Notes: generated by a model not told the origin, from the letters alone. A stretch of DNA of 41,470 bases from an uncultured Cellvibrionales bacterium (GCA_913020115.1 CAJWBQ010000037.1:1-41470); one strand, 5' to 3'; positions 17,901 through 26,837 are shown, counted from the stretch's first letter. Translations and numbers: made by a program.

Positions 17901-18614
17901 GGTGATGTTGTACCTTGCGCAGCAGCAGGCGACGTCTATGCCGATTTTAAAGATACTCGTGCTTGGAGCATGAAGGAACGCCTAAATGGCGAGAGAGACA
18001 CTTTGGGTCTCTATTTGACAGGGCATCCTATTGATCAGTTTCGCTCCGAGCTCAAATATTTGGCGTCATCACGCATTAACGAATTAAAACCTGATAAGCA
18101 ATCTCAGCGAATTGCGGGTTTGGTTGTTGCCTTTAGGGTAATGAAAACCAAGCGCGGCGATAACATGGCGTTTGTGACTCTAGATGATCGCTCTGGGCGT
18201 TTAGAGGTAGCGATATTTTCAGACACCTATGATGCGCATCGTGAAAAATTGGTAAAAGATAGTCTGCTGGTAATTGCCGGGCAGGTGAGCCACGACGATT
18301 ACAGCGGTATGTTGAAAATGCGAGCTGACGGTGTAAAGACTTTAGCGGAAGCGAGAGAAGAGCTAACGCGAGGCCTGAAAGTGTCTGTACAGTCCTCGGG
18401 GCTCGTGGCGAATCCTCACACGGCGACGGCCCAACTTGCGGCTATTCTCGAGCCTTATCGGCAGGGTCGCTGCCCAGTATCAATTGACTTTCATCGCGCA
18501 GATGCTCGGGGTGAGTTGCTGCTCGGTGAAGACTGGCGGGTTCGACCAGACGAAGATCTATTACAAAACTTACGCGACACCTATGGTAAGACCTGTGTGG
18601 AGCTGTTGTATTGA
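14991..18614 (+). CDS. dnaE: DNA polymerase III alpha subunit
   Basis: This is the replicative polymerase catalytic subunit (1207 aa; E. coli 1160). An N-terminal PHP domain begins FVHLRLHTEFSL. The C-family polymerase core has GPGRGSGAGSLVAYA and the catalytic aspartates D441 and D443 in PDFDVDF, followed by a helix-hairpin-helix region, a likely clamp-binding motif MSDLF (residues 966-970) and an OB fold. An extra stretch of about 40 residues around 293-332 is absent from the E. coli and Pseudomonas proteins as I recall them. It explains most of the length difference. Confidence 0.97.
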   Translation: MSASFVHLRLHTEFSLADSVVRIKPLVAKVAALDMPAVAVTDLCNFYGLVKFYKAAQSAGVKPIGGADFWIASEEADGNPSMITLLAMNPVGYKNIIELISRAFQEGQHHGEPFVRREWLGECSEGVIAMSAGKRGDIGVALISGRDSEAQSLLSAWMSDFPGRFYLELQRTGRENDEEHLHKAVALADILQCPVVATNEVMFLESKEFEAHEARVCIGEGRALDDPRRERKYSDEQYLRTPAEMAELFSDIPEALANTVHIAERCNLDIQLGTYFLPDFPIPDDFEEDPYFKKIPYATFDAAAKKAMAETWAGREHEADYLAMVQTNVFFQKISYEGLDWRLETILDTTDEKYKEKHQSYIDRLDFELNIIMQMGFPGYFLIVMDFIQWAKDHDIPVGPGRGSGAGSLVAYAQKITDLDPLAYDLLFERFLNPERVSMPDFDVDFCMDNRDKVISYVADTYGRDAVSQIITFGTMAAKAVVRDVARVQGKSYGLADKLSKLIPPDPGMTLSKAFESESALREFLEVDAEAQEIWDMAKQLEGVTRNVGKHAGGVVIAPTKLTDFSPLYCDESGSGLVTQYDKNDVEEAGLVKFDFLGLRTLTIIDWAIKMIDARQVKQGMAPIDIAAIPLDDKPTYRLLKAAETTAVFQLESRGMKDLIKRLQPDNLEDMIALVALFRPGPLDSGMVDDFVNRKHGRAEVAYPDAKYQHEWLQPILEPTYGVIVYQEQVMQIAQELAGYSLGGADLLRRAMGKKKPEEMAKQRESFESGAKDQGVDPDLAMKIFDLVEKFAGYGFNKSHSAAYALVSYQTAWLKAHYPSQFMAATMSSDMDKTDKVVTFIEECRSMELTLLPPDVNSGEFQFTVNAEDHVIYGLGAIKGLGEGPIDNIIEAREKGGPFSDLFDFCARIDSRKVNKRALDALVRSGALDGISPKIDLDYDRAVMLAATKEAVKAAEQSAANANAGMSDLFGDVVPCAAAGDVYADFKDTRAWSMKERLNGERDTLGLYLTGHPIDQFRSELKYLASSRINELKPDKQSQRIAGLVVAFRVMKTKRGDNMAFVTLDDRSGRLEVAIFSDTYDAHREKLVKDSLLVIAGQVSHDDYSGMLKMRADGVKTLAEAREELTRGLKVSVQSSGLVANPHTATAQLAAILEPYRQGRCPVSIDFHRADARGELLLGEDWRVRPDEDLLQNLRDTYGKTCVELLY

Positions 18615-18718
18615 GCCGCTGTTTGGTTTTTGAGCGGTGATTTAGGTCATTTTTGTGGGGAGGAACAGCCACCAGAGGTCGACGAGACGCGTGCTTTAGC
18701 GTATTGTTGCACTTTTTT

Positions 18719-18766
18719 GCGGCGCCGCTCTGTGCAGCTATAACTAGCCGGGATAATAGCTAAATT
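18719..18766 (+). promoter_or_regulatory. Inverted repeats in the accA leader
   Basis: The 152-nt gap between dnaE and accA holds a perfect 10-nt palindrome GCGGCGCCGC (18719-18728). It also holds a 6-bp inverted repeat AGCTAT (18736-18741) / ATAGCT (18756-18761) that ends 5 nt before the accA ATG. No strong Shine-Dalgarno is visible in that space. TATAAC at 18740-18745 could be a -10, but no convincing -35 is seen. Confidence 0.3.
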
Positions 18767-19714
18767 ATGAATTTGAATTATTTGGATTTTGAACAGCCCA
18801 TTGCTGAGCTGGAAGCCAAAATTGAAGAGCTACAGTTGGTGGGCAGTGACAACGACCTGAACATTACTGAAGAGATTAGTAAGCTGCGGGAAAAGAGCAC
18901 TAAGCTCACTGAGGGTATTTACTCCGATCTCAGCCCTTGGCAAATTGTGCAGGTGGCTAGACACCCTCAACGGCCCTATACCTCTGATTACATCAAGCGA
19001 ATGTTCACTGATTGGGACGAGTTGCACGGCGATCGGCACTTTGGCGACGACAATGCGATAATTGGCGGTGTAGCACGTTTAGACGGCAAGCCGGTGATGG
19101 TGATTGGCCAAGAAAAAGGCCGCAGTGTAAATGAGAAAGTGAGCCGTAACTTCGGTATGCCGAAGCCTGAGGGATATCGCAAAGCGCTGCGCTTGATGGA
19201 GATGGCTGAGCGTTTCAAAATGCCGGTACTGACCCTGATCGATACACCGGGTGCTTATCCAGGAATCGACTCAGAGGAGCGCGGAATTTCTGAAGCAATA
19301 GCACAAAACTTGGCTGTGATGTCTCGATTGCGCACGCCAATTATCTGCACGGTAATTGGAGAGGGCTCTTCTGGTGGCGCTCTAGCGATCGGTGTGGGCG
19401 ATCAGCTAAACATGCTGCAGTATTCAACGTATTTTGTGATTTCGCCGGAAGGTTGTGCGAATATCATTTGGAAAACAGTTGAAAAGGCTCCACTGGCCGC
19501 CGAAGCCATGGGTGTTACGTCTTCAGTATTGCAGGAGCTAGGCATTGTTGATGAAACAATTCCAGAACCTTTGGGTGGCGCGCACCGAGATTTGGACCTG
19601 GTCGCTGAACGATTAAAAGCTTCACTGGTTCGCCAAGTTGACGAGCTTAGTTCGCAGTCTTTGGATGATTTGTTAGAGGCTCGATATAAGCGCCTAATGA
19701 GTTACGGAAACTAA
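18767..19714 (+). CDS. accA: Acetyl-CoA carboxylase carboxyltransferase subunit alpha
   Basis: AccA (315 aa; E. coli 319) pairs with AccD to move the carboxyl group from biotin to acetyl-CoA, giving malonyl-CoA for fatty acid synthesis. The N-terminus MNLNYLDFEQPIAELEAKIE is near-identical to the family. The crotonase-fold core has LIDTPGAYPG and GEGSSGGALAIGVGD. The start is fixed by homology, because the upstream Shine-Dalgarno is weak. A strong terminator follows, closing the long essential gene cluster; the common next gene, tilS, is missing here. Confidence 0.98.
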   Translation: MNLNYLDFEQPIAELEAKIEELQLVGSDNDLNITEEISKLREKSTKLTEGIYSDLSPWQIVQVARHPQRPYTSDYIKRMFTDWDELHGDRHFGDDNAIIGGVARLDGKPVMVIGQEKGRSVNEKVSRNFGMPKPEGYRKALRLMEMAERFKMPVLTLIDTPGAYPGIDSEERGISEAIAQNLAVMSRLRTPIICTVIGEGSSGGALAIGVGDQLNMLQYSTYFVISPEGCANIIWKTVEKAPLAAEAMGVTSSVLQELGIVDETIPEPLGGAHRDLDLVAERLKASLVRQVDELSSQSLDDLLEARYKRLMSYGN

Positions 19715-19720
19715 ACCTCT

Positions 19721-19750
19721 CTAAGGGCTCCCATCGGAGCCCTTAGTTTT
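19721..19750 (+). terminator. Rho-independent terminator after accA
   Basis: A perfect 11-bp stem, CTAAGGGCTCC (19721-19731) with GGAGCCCTTAG (19736-19746), has a CATC loop and a TTTT tail. It begins 7 nt after the accA stop. The remaining 214 nt up to the permease gene show no gene or recognised riboswitch; GGAGA at about 19952-19956 serves the next start codon. Confidence 0.92.
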
Positions 19751-19964
19751 AACCACTTTTTTTAGATTGCTTAGTTCTTATTCAACCTCTACACAGACCC
19801 TAGCAAACCTCAAATGAAGCTCACTCCATACCCCTGTTGGGCTTATCCTAGAGTTCTGCTACCACCAAATTCCTTCTGCCCAAATTCGCATTTTTTGATT
19901 TTAGCGTCCATGCTATCTTGGGCATTGTTTGTTACGACCCTAAGCGCATATTGGAGATTGAAGA

Positions 19965-21320
19965 ATGAACGATGATTCCACCTCGGAAGGGACTGTGCAG
20001 AATGGTTCTAGCGATAGCCCCAAGTCTAGTTTTTTAGATCGTTTTTTTGAACTGAGTGAGCGCGGAACTTCAGTGAAAACTGAGGTGGTTGCCGGTTGCA
20101 CCACATTTTTGACCATGGCTTATATTATTTTTGTGAACCCGAATGTGATGGCCGCCGCTGGAATGGACGCGGGGGCGGTGTTTGTGGGTACCTGTCTGGC
20201 GGCCGTGGTGGGTTGTTTAGTTATGGGGCTATGGGCGAATTACCCGATTGCTCTGGCTCCTGGAATGGGCCTGAACGCGTTCTTCAGTTTTGTAGTAGTG
20301 GGTGAGATGGGTTACAGCTGGCAAGTAGCTCTAGGCGCCGTGTTTATCTCGGGCGTGGTATTTTTACTGCTGAGTGCGTTTAAAGTTCGGGAGTGGATTA
20401 TTGATAGCATTCCACTGTCCTTGCGGCAGTCGTTGGCCGCGGGTATTGGGATGTTTTTGGCGATCATAGCATTGAAGTCAGCGGGTATTGTGGTTGACAG
20501 CCCAGCTACCTTGGTCAAGCTAGGGGATTTAACCGAGCCCTCGGCACTGTTGGCGGCAAGCAGTTTTTTTCTGATTGTTGGGCTTTCGTATCGTCAGGTC
20601 ACCGGTGCAGTGATGATTGGTATCTTGGTAGTCACGGGTATAAGCCTAGCGCTGGGTTTGGTGGAGTATGGTGGTTTTGTATCGATGCCGCCGAGCTTGG
20701 CCCCAACGTTGATGCAGCTGGATATTCAGGGGGCATTTAATGTGGGAATGATTAGTGTGATATTTGCCTTTTTGTTTGTGGACTTGTTTGATACTGCGGG
20801 TACTTTGATCGGCGTGTCTGAGAGAGCGAAACTTTTGGACGAAAATGGCAAATTGCCAGGCATGGGTAAAGCCTTGATGGCCGACAGCACCGCGAGCCTA
20901 TTTGGTTCTATGGTCGGTTCATCCACTACCACAAGTTATGTGGAAAGTACGGCTGGCGTAGCCGCGGGTGGTCGCACGGGTTTAACGGCTGTGGTGTGTG
21001 CGGGTTTATTCTTAGTGTGTATTTTCTTTTCGCCGGTGGTGGGAATGGTTCCGGCCTACGCAACCGCCGGGGCACTTCTATATGTGGCTGTATTGATGAC
21101 CAGCGGTTTAGCGTCTATCGACTGGAGTGATCTCACAGAATCGGCGCCGGCGGTGATTGCAGCCATTATGATGCCGTTGTCTTTCTCCATCGCAAATGGT
21201 ATCGCCCTGGGCTTCATTTCTTATGCCATTATTAAAGTGCTGAGTGGGCGCCAAGCTGACGTGACAATGAGCGTCTATGTGCTGGCGGCGGTTTTCGTCG
21301 CTAAGTTCGCGTTTTTTTAG
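19965..21320 (+). CDS. AzgA-type purine permease (NCS2/AzgA family)
   Basis: A polytopic membrane protein (451 aa) with the AzgA/GhxP hallmark TEVVAGCTTFLTMAYIIFVN near residues 42-61, then PIALAPGMGLNAFF and FVDLFDTAGTLIGV. Family members import adenine, guanine or hypoxanthine by proton symport at the inner membrane. The hydrophilic first 40 residues are Ser/Asp-rich. GGAGA precedes the ATG by about 8 nt. The TonB-dependent receptor next door and the xdhC-like gene opposite suggest purine scavenging. Exact substrate cannot be read from sequence. Confidence 0.88.
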   Translation: MNDDSTSEGTVQNGSSDSPKSSFLDRFFELSERGTSVKTEVVAGCTTFLTMAYIIFVNPNVMAAAGMDAGAVFVGTCLAAVVGCLVMGLWANYPIALAPGMGLNAFFSFVVVGEMGYSWQVALGAVFISGVVFLLLSAFKVREWIIDSIPLSLRQSLAAGIGMFLAIIALKSAGIVVDSPATLVKLGDLTEPSALLAASSFFLIVGLSYRQVTGAVMIGILVVTGISLALGLVEYGGFVSMPPSLAPTLMQLDIQGAFNVGMISVIFAFLFVDLFDTAGTLIGVSERAKLLDENGKLPGMGKALMADSTASLFGSMVGSSTTTSYVESTAGVAAGGRTGLTAVVCAGLFLVCIFFSPVVGMVPAYATAGALLYVAVLMTSGLASIDWSDLTESAPAVIAAIMMPLSFSIANGIALGFISYAIIKVLSGRQADVTMSVYVLAAVFVAKFAFF

Positions 21321-21517
21321 CAGACTTATTGCGAAGGCATAACACAGATTTTGTAAACACGACCTGAGTGTGCAACGGGGGGCGTGATTAATATCGGCGA
21401 GACTTAAAAGTAAGAACAAAGGGTTTGAGTAAAGGTTCAGAGGGTTAACTGCGCTTAGACGTAGCTCTGGGTAGGCATCACGACTGTGTCATTAGGGCAC
21501 GATAGAGGAAAGCGAGT

Positions 21518-23764
21518 ATGAACATTACACAAGTGAAAAGAAGCGCATTAAGTGCGGCGATTAGTCTGGTTTCTTTGGCCGCTTATAGCAGTTTGTCGCA
21601 GGCCCAGGGTGAATTGCGCTTGGAAGAAATCACGGTTGTTGCGGAGAAGCGAGCAGAGAGTCTGCAGGATGTTTCTCAGGCGGTAACAGCGCTCACCGGT
21701 AGCGATTTAGACGTTAAAAATATTAATTCGTTTGTGGACATTAGCGGCATTGCACCGGGCGTGACAATTGCTAAAAATGAGGGTTTCAAAACAGTTATTT
21801 CTATACGTGGTATTGGTAATGAAGCCAACCAGAATGCGGTAGCTAACCCTTCAGTTTCTTACCACATGGACGGTATTTACATAGCGTCACCCTTTGCGCT
21901 GCAAACCGACTTTATCGATGTCTCACGCATTGAAGCGCTGCGTGGACCCCAGGGAACATTGTTTGGTCAGAATTCTACTGGTGGTGCAATCAATGTAATT
22001 AGTGAAGTGCCGGACACGGAAGCTTTCAGTGGTAAAGCTGATGTCACGGTAGGTAATTATGATTTGGTGAAAGTGCGAGGAACGGTGAACGTACCTGTTT
22101 CTGATTCGGTCGCGATGCGGACGTCATTTGCTAAATATGAACACAGTGGTTTTGCGCAAAATATTTTAAGTGGGCAGGAGTTGGATGAGGCCAATAATAT
22201 TAGTGCGCGCACTGACTGGATGTTCGATCTTTCTGAAACTATTAGCTTGAGAGTGTTTGCACAATACTTTAACGAGGAATCGGCTGGTGCAGCCATTAAG
22301 GGTATATTTGATCCCACTCCAGGCGAACGAAAGTTGGCACAGGATTCTAACGCGCACTATGAGCTGGATTCGAAAATTGTCGGCGCCATTTACGAGTGGG
22401 ACGCGGGCGTGGCAAGTGTAAAAGCACTGGCCAGCTGGCAGGAGGACGACATCCTTATCGAGCGGGATAATGACCGTCACAGCTACCTAACAAATCCAGA
22501 AGTGACCATCAGTGAATACAGTCCAGAAACAGACAAGCAAACCACACGCACCTTTGAAGTGAATATCATATCTAACGAAGCTTTGTTTGGTAGTGTTGAC
22601 TGGATTGTGGGGGCTTTTTATCTCGATACAGAAATTAATATTAGTATTCGTGAGGGCCTTGATAGCAACCGTAATGGACAGCTTGACGGCTTTGCGGAAT
22701 CTTTTCCCGAAGTGTTTGGTGGTGACGTAGGTTTTGTGTCTGACGCTCGCCCACAGCGCGAATCAATTTCTTTGTATGGGCAGACGACCTGGTCTATTAG
22801 CGATAGCACCCGTTTAATCACGGGCTTGCGTTACACTGAAGACGACGTAAATAGTAAAGTGGCTAACTTTTTTAACCCCACTCCAGACATAATTCAGACC
22901 TCTAGTGACGCTGTGACGGGCCGCCTGGCGCTGGAACATGATTTAAGTGGAGATGCCATGTTATACGTGTCATTTACACGGGGCTTTAAACCCGGAGGTA
23001 GTAACTTAACCTACGGCAACAGTGATGATGGTTCTCCCGCCTTAGTACTTCCTTCTTATGAAGACGAAACCATTAATTCTTTTGAAGCTGGTTTGAAAAC
23101 AGAATTGATGGACGGCCGTTTGCGTGCAAACGTGGCGGCATTTTTCTATGACTATGAAAATATGCAATTTCAGGCGACTGACCCCGACCCTTTCCAAGGT
23201 GGCGTTGCAAACATTGCTGAGTCGGAAGTGAGCGGTGTTGAACTTGAATTGACCGTGCTGTTAACAGAGTCGCTGATTCTCGATATGAAAGTTGCCGCTT
23301 TGGACTCAGAAATTGTCGCCGACTTTGACGCTTTGGATAACGTCAAGGCACAGCCTTTTTTCTTTGGCGAAGAAATCATTCGCTATGGTTTGCGTGAAAA
23401 CGTAAAGGGCAACGAGCTGGCTAAATCGCCTGATTTGACGGCGGATGTTAGCCTGCGCTACGAAACAACATTTAATTCTGGGACAGAGTTCGCGGGAACA
23501 GTCCAATACACGCACAGAGGTGGCTTTAGTCAACGCATCTTTAACAACCCGGAAGTAGACTCAGTAGATTCCTATGATGTGCTCAGTTTGGTTGCATCCT
23601 TCGATTTCGATGGCGGTACTTGGGGCCTAGATTTTATGGCGATGAATGCTTTAGACGAAGACGGTGTTAACTCTCGCATGACTGACGTGTTTGGGGTGAG
23701 CGCGACCGGAGAAGAGTACATCGCGCCCCGGCAGGTGATGGCGAAGGTTCGCTATAATTTCTAA
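21518..23764 (+). CDS. TonB-dependent outer membrane receptor
   Basis: A 748-aa outer-membrane receptor. A signal peptide (about residues 1-29, ending SQAQ) precedes a TonB-box-like EEITVVAEKR. A plug domain follows with the signature RGPQGTLFGQNSTGGAINVIS-like stretch, then a 22-strand type barrel ending in an aromatic residue (VRYNF). AGAGGAAAGCGAG precedes the ATG. The ligand is unknown. Plug and barrel resemble the broad group of receptors for organic substrates in marine bacteria rather than a clear siderophore type. Location after a purine permease makes a purine-like ligand a hypothesis only. Confidence 0.9.
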   Translation: MNITQVKRSALSAAISLVSLAAYSSLSQAQGELRLEEITVVAEKRAESLQDVSQAVTALTGSDLDVKNINSFVDISGIAPGVTIAKNEGFKTVISIRGIGNEANQNAVANPSVSYHMDGIYIASPFALQTDFIDVSRIEALRGPQGTLFGQNSTGGAINVISEVPDTEAFSGKADVTVGNYDLVKVRGTVNVPVSDSVAMRTSFAKYEHSGFAQNILSGQELDEANNISARTDWMFDLSETISLRVFAQYFNEESAGAAIKGIFDPTPGERKLAQDSNAHYELDSKIVGAIYEWDAGVASVKALASWQEDDILIERDNDRHSYLTNPEVTISEYSPETDKQTTRTFEVNIISNEALFGSVDWIVGAFYLDTEINISIREGLDSNRNGQLDGFAESFPEVFGGDVGFVSDARPQRESISLYGQTTWSISDSTRLITGLRYTEDDVNSKVANFFNPTPDIIQTSSDAVTGRLALEHDLSGDAMLYVSFTRGFKPGGSNLTYGNSDDGSPALVLPSYEDETINSFEAGLKTELMDGRLRANVAAFFYDYENMQFQATDPDPFQGGVANIAESEVSGVELELTVLLTESLILDMKVAALDSEIVADFDALDNVKAQPFFFGEEIIRYGLRENVKGNELAKSPDLTADVSLRYETTFNSGTEFAGTVQYTHRGGFSQRIFNNPEVDSVDSYDVLSLVASFDFDGGTWGLDFMAMNALDEDGVNSRMTDVFGVSATGEEYIAPRQVMAKVRYNF

Positions 23765-23777
23765 GGGAGAGTTAAGG

Positions 23778-24758
23778 TCAAGTAGAGTGCTTAAAGAGCT
23801 GGGCGTGGCACTCTGCGAGGATAGATAGCGCGATGCCTTCAGGAAGGTCAGCGCCAATTCTAAAACCTGCAGGGCCTGAAATCGGATGCCGCAATGAGGT
23901 TTCCGTGAGCTCTGCAAGCCCCAACACTCGGGCTTTACGTGATTCGGGGCCCAACAGCCCCACGTAACGTAGGTCTAGTTGCTGCAGCTGCTGCAGAGCA
24001 CTGGCATCGAGCTGCAGATTGTGAGACATGACCACCGCGGCATCACAGCGCTGTACTTCGCTTGATTGAGCGAGTGTGTCAATCGAATCTCGGAGAATGA
24101 TATTGGCACTTGGGAAATATTCCCGGCGGGCATTTGCTGGCCTGGAATCCCAGAGCACGGTGCTCCAGCCCAAATTACTGGTGATTGAAAGCATCGGGCG
24201 AGCATCGGCACCGCCGCCTATGATAAGCAGGCGAGGGGGTGGCGAAATTGGGCTCTTTAAACAAAAACCTTCAGTGAATTCTTGCAGTTCGGCTCGGGAC
24301 GGAAAATCTTGTTCTAGCCACAGTGTTTTCGATTGCCCTGAGCTGAGAATCTCTTGGGATAAAACGCCGGCTTTACCTGCCTGTAAGCTCTCGTGAACAT
24401 TAACTAAACCGAGATAGTCAGTATTGGCATTGAGAGCTTGAAGCACAATGTGTACGGTGCCACCGCAACCAATACCCAGCAAAAATGACACATCGTCTTC
24501 GTCGCTACCGTCGTAGCACAGCGTTAGAGCCTGCTCTGTACGCATCACCTTGGCCGCTTGTCGCTGTATGTCCGCTTCTAGGCAGCCGCCGCTGAGTAAG
24601 CCGAATTGCTGGCCGAGATCGTTGAAAAGCATCATCGCGCCAGCTTTGCGATAGGTGGGGCCTTCTGTTTTGTAAACCGTTCCCAACACCCAGTTTTGGC
24701 TGTCGCGTTGGGGGAACCATTGCGACAGTAAGTCTTGGGTGTGGTTAGTTGGGGTCAT
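23778..24758 (-). CDS. XdhC/CoxI family molybdenum hydroxylase maturation protein
   Basis: A 326-aa protein with the two-part XdhC/CoxI layout. The N-terminal part has LLSGGCLEADI and GIGCGGTVHIVLQ. The C-terminal Rossmann-like part has LLIIGGGADARPML and ends near VGLLGPESRKA. Family members bind sulfurated molybdenum cofactor and insert it into xanthine dehydrogenase-type enzymes. It lies 35 nt downstream of the MFS gene on the same strand, so they are probably one operon. It meets the TonB receptor tail-to-tail with a 13-nt gap. No molybdenum hydroxylase structural gene is in the window. Confidence 0.85.
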   Translation of the reverse strand: MTPTNHTQDLLSQWFPQRDSQNWVLGTVYKTEGPTYRKAGAMMLFNDLGQQFGLLSGGCLEADIQRQAAKVMRTEQALTLCYDGSDEDDVSFLLGIGCGGTVHIVLQALNANTDYLGLVNVHESLQAGKAGVLSQEILSSGQSKTLWLEQDFPSRAELQEFTEGFCLKSPISPPPRLLIIGGGADARPMLSITSNLGWSTVLWDSRPANARREYFPSANIILRDSIDTLAQSSEVQRCDAAVVMSHNLQLDASALQQLQQLDLRYVGLLGPESRKARVLGLAELTETSLRHPISGPAGFRIGADLPEGIALSILAECHAQLFKHST

Positions 24759-24793
24759 ACTTGTGCAGTTCTCTCTAAGGCTTGAACGTCGCG

Positions 24794-26092
24794 CTAGTCT
24801 GGCGCATTGGCCAAGTCTTCACGGAGTGTTTTGGCCGCCAATAGGAAGTGAACAAAGCCCCAAATGGTCGCGCCAGTAATAGTGGCGATCATAGCGTAGC
24901 CAAGTGACGCAACGCCATAACTTTCGGCCATGGCATCACTTAACAGACCTACCAAGGTGGGACCTACACCTAAACCTACCAAGTTGATAACGAAAAATAA
25001 AATGGCTGATGCCAATGCGCGCATTCTCAGCCCCACCAAGTTGTGGGTTGTCGCAATCATAGGCCCGAGATAAAGTGTTGATAAAAAGGTTGGTAAGAAA
25101 TTGAATACAAGTGCGAGGGTCAAGTTACCGGTGCTTAGAATGAATATAGTCAGCGGCAGAGCAGCAAGTGAGCCCATGGCGGGAATCCATAAGTACCAAC
25201 GCTTGTCATTGACGCCAAAGCGATCGCAGAGGAAACCGCCAAAAAAAGTACCAGCGCCTCCGGCGATGCCCACAGCCAAACCTAACCACGTACCCAGTTC
25301 GCCCATGCCGATATCAAAGTTGCGGATGAAATAAGAGGGCAGCCAGTTTGATGTGCTGTAGCTAACCATTGCACTCAGTCCAGATGCAAACGCTAGGTGG
25401 CGGAAAGAACGTCGAGACCACAGAAGACGCATCACATCCATGAATGGCGGCGAGGGCTCATCGCTCACGGCCACATTTTGCGACCATCCGCGGGTGGGCT
25501 CTTTGACGGTAAGCATCACTAATACAGCCAAAAGTATTCCAGGCAGGCCTACGACCATAAACGCAACACGCCAGCCATAATATTGACCCAGCCAGCCTCC
25601 GAGAAGAAAGCCCGCCAGAATGCCGAGATACAAGCCCACAGAGTAGATTGAAAGTGCCGTCGCGCGGCGCTCAGGTTTAAAGATATCTGAAATCATGGAG
25701 TGAGCGGGCGGGCTGGCCCCCGCTTCACCTACACCAACGCCAATACGGGCGAGCAGTAGCTGTACGAAGTTCTGAGTTAGTCCGCTTACCGCTGTCATGG
25801 CGCTCCAAATGACTACGGCCAGGGAAATGATATTCCGTCGAGTGCCTTTGTCGGCCCAGCGCGCAATGGGTATTCCGCACACTACGTAAAATAAAGCAAA
25901 GGTGAAGCCAGAGAGTAAACCAAGTTGAGTATCACTCAGGCCCAAGTCTTCTTTAATGAGCTCTTGTAGGATAACCAGTAGCTGCCGGTCAATGAAATTG
26001 AACGCGTACAGCAACATGAGTACGGCGAGAACGTATCCGCGGTAAAGCGGTTTTGCGTAGGCGATGTCCGCACCGGCATTGGGGTTTTTCAT
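24794..26092 (-). CDS. MFS transporter, Spinster-like
   Basis: A 432-aa inner-membrane transporter with about 12 hydrophobic segments. The N-terminal MFS motifs include FNFIDRQLLVILQ and PIARWADKGTRRNI (the loop 2-3 motif), then GVGVGEAGASPPAHSMISD, typical of Spinster-like MFS members. The frame extends upstream to 26293, but the ATG at 26092 has AGGATT about 10 nt upstream and gives a normal N-terminus. Substrate is unknown; co-transcription with the xdhC-like gene suggests a heterocycle or its breakdown product. Confidence 0.85.
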   Translation of the reverse strand: MKNPNAGADIAYAKPLYRGYVLAVLMLLYAFNFIDRQLLVILQELIKEDLGLSDTQLGLLSGFTFALFYVVCGIPIARWADKGTRRNIISLAVVIWSAMTAVSGLTQNFVQLLLARIGVGVGEAGASPPAHSMISDIFKPERRATALSIYSVGLYLGILAGFLLGGWLGQYYGWRVAFMVVGLPGILLAVLVMLTVKEPTRGWSQNVAVSDEPSPPFMDVMRLLWSRRSFRHLAFASGLSAMVSYSTSNWLPSYFIRNFDIGMGELGTWLGLAVGIAGGAGTFFGGFLCDRFGVNDKRWYLWIPAMGSLAALPLTIFILSTGNLTLALVFNFLPTFLSTLYLGPMIATTHNLVGLRMRALASAILFFVINLVGLGVGPTLVGLLSDAMAESYGVASLGYAMIATITGATIWGFVHFLLAAKTLREDLANAPD

Positions 26093-26136
26093 AGTGCTTG
26101 TAATCCTGTGATCGGCTTCATTTGTGTTTATTTTTT

Positions 26137-26164
26137 TTGATCTTGAGACTAGGGGCTGTAGTAT
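26137..26164 (+). promoter_or_regulatory. Putative promoter of the SLT lipoprotein-recJ pair
   Basis: TTGATC (26137-26142) and TAGTAT (26159-26164) are spaced by 16 nt, each matching the sigma-70 hexamers at 4 of 6 positions. It lies in the 121-nt divergent gap between the MFS gene and the lipoprotein gene, where a plus-strand promoter is expected. Weak by-eye match. Confidence 0.35.
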
Positions 26165-26213
26165 TAGGCCAGCTTTTGAATTCCTTCTTATTAAACGAAT
26201 GCATGAATATACT

Positions 26214-26837
26214 ATGAAAAAGAGCGCTGTGAAATTTACAATTCGAATATTCGGTATTTTTTTCGTGACTAGCGTATTTTCCGGTTGTACCACCTACCGC
26301 CCCACGAATACACAAAACCTATGTAGCATCTTTCTTGGTGAGACTGACTGGTATGAGGCGGCCGTAGACTCGAATAAGCGCTGGGGTACCCCTATACACG
26401 TGATGATGGCCATCATGCATCAAGAGTCCCACTTTGTGCACGACGCCAAACCGCCGCGCAATTGGTTTTTATTCGTCCCTCTGCCTAGACGTTCGTCGGC
26501 CTATGGCTATGCGCAGGCGCAAAACCCTGCCTGGCAGGACTATCGAAAAAGTACGGGTCGCTATGGAGCCGATCGGGACGACTTTGACGATGCGATAGAT
26601 TTTGTGGGCTGGTATACCAACGGCACTCAGCGGCAGCTAAAAGTGTCTAAGTGGGACACTTATAATCAATATCTTGCCTATCATGAGGGGCGTGGCGGTT
26701 TTAAGCGTAAAACCTATAAGAAAAAGTCTTGGTTATTGGGAGTAGCGCGCAAGGTAGAAGGGCGGGCAGCGAGCTACGGCCCACAGCTAAAGCAGTGCAA
26801 AAAGACCCTAGACAACAAAATTGATGGCTGGTTTTAG
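26214..26837 (+). CDS. Lipoprotein with lytic transglycosylase (SLT-like) domain
   Basis: A 207-aa predicted lipoprotein. A signal sequence of about 24 residues ends in FSGC (C25 would be lipidated). An SLT-type fold follows, with likely catalytic E71 in IMHQESHF and the typical SAYGYAQAQ segment. Such enzymes cut glycan strands of peptidoglycan. The frame opens at 26124, and a second ATG at 26199 is possible; the ATG at 26214 gives the cleanest signal peptide. recJ begins 15 nt after the stop, so they are probably co-transcribed. Activity is inferred from motifs. Confidence 0.82.
   Translation: MKKSAVKFTIRIFGIFFVTSVFSGCTTYRPTNTQNLCSIFLGETDWYEAAVDSNKRWGTPIHVMMAIMHQESHFVHDAKPPRNWFLFVPLPRRSSAYGYAQAQNPAWQDYRKSTGRYGADRDDFDDAIDFVGWYTNGTQRQLKVSKWDTYNQYLAYHEGRGGFKRKTYKKKSWLLGVARKVEGRAASYGPQLKQCKKTLDNKIDGWF

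Noticed and set aside
19751..19964. Purine riboswitch upstream of the AzgA-type permease
   Set aside because: I could not find the three-way junction or conserved loop sequences of a purine aptamer, and no second terminator lies before the gene.
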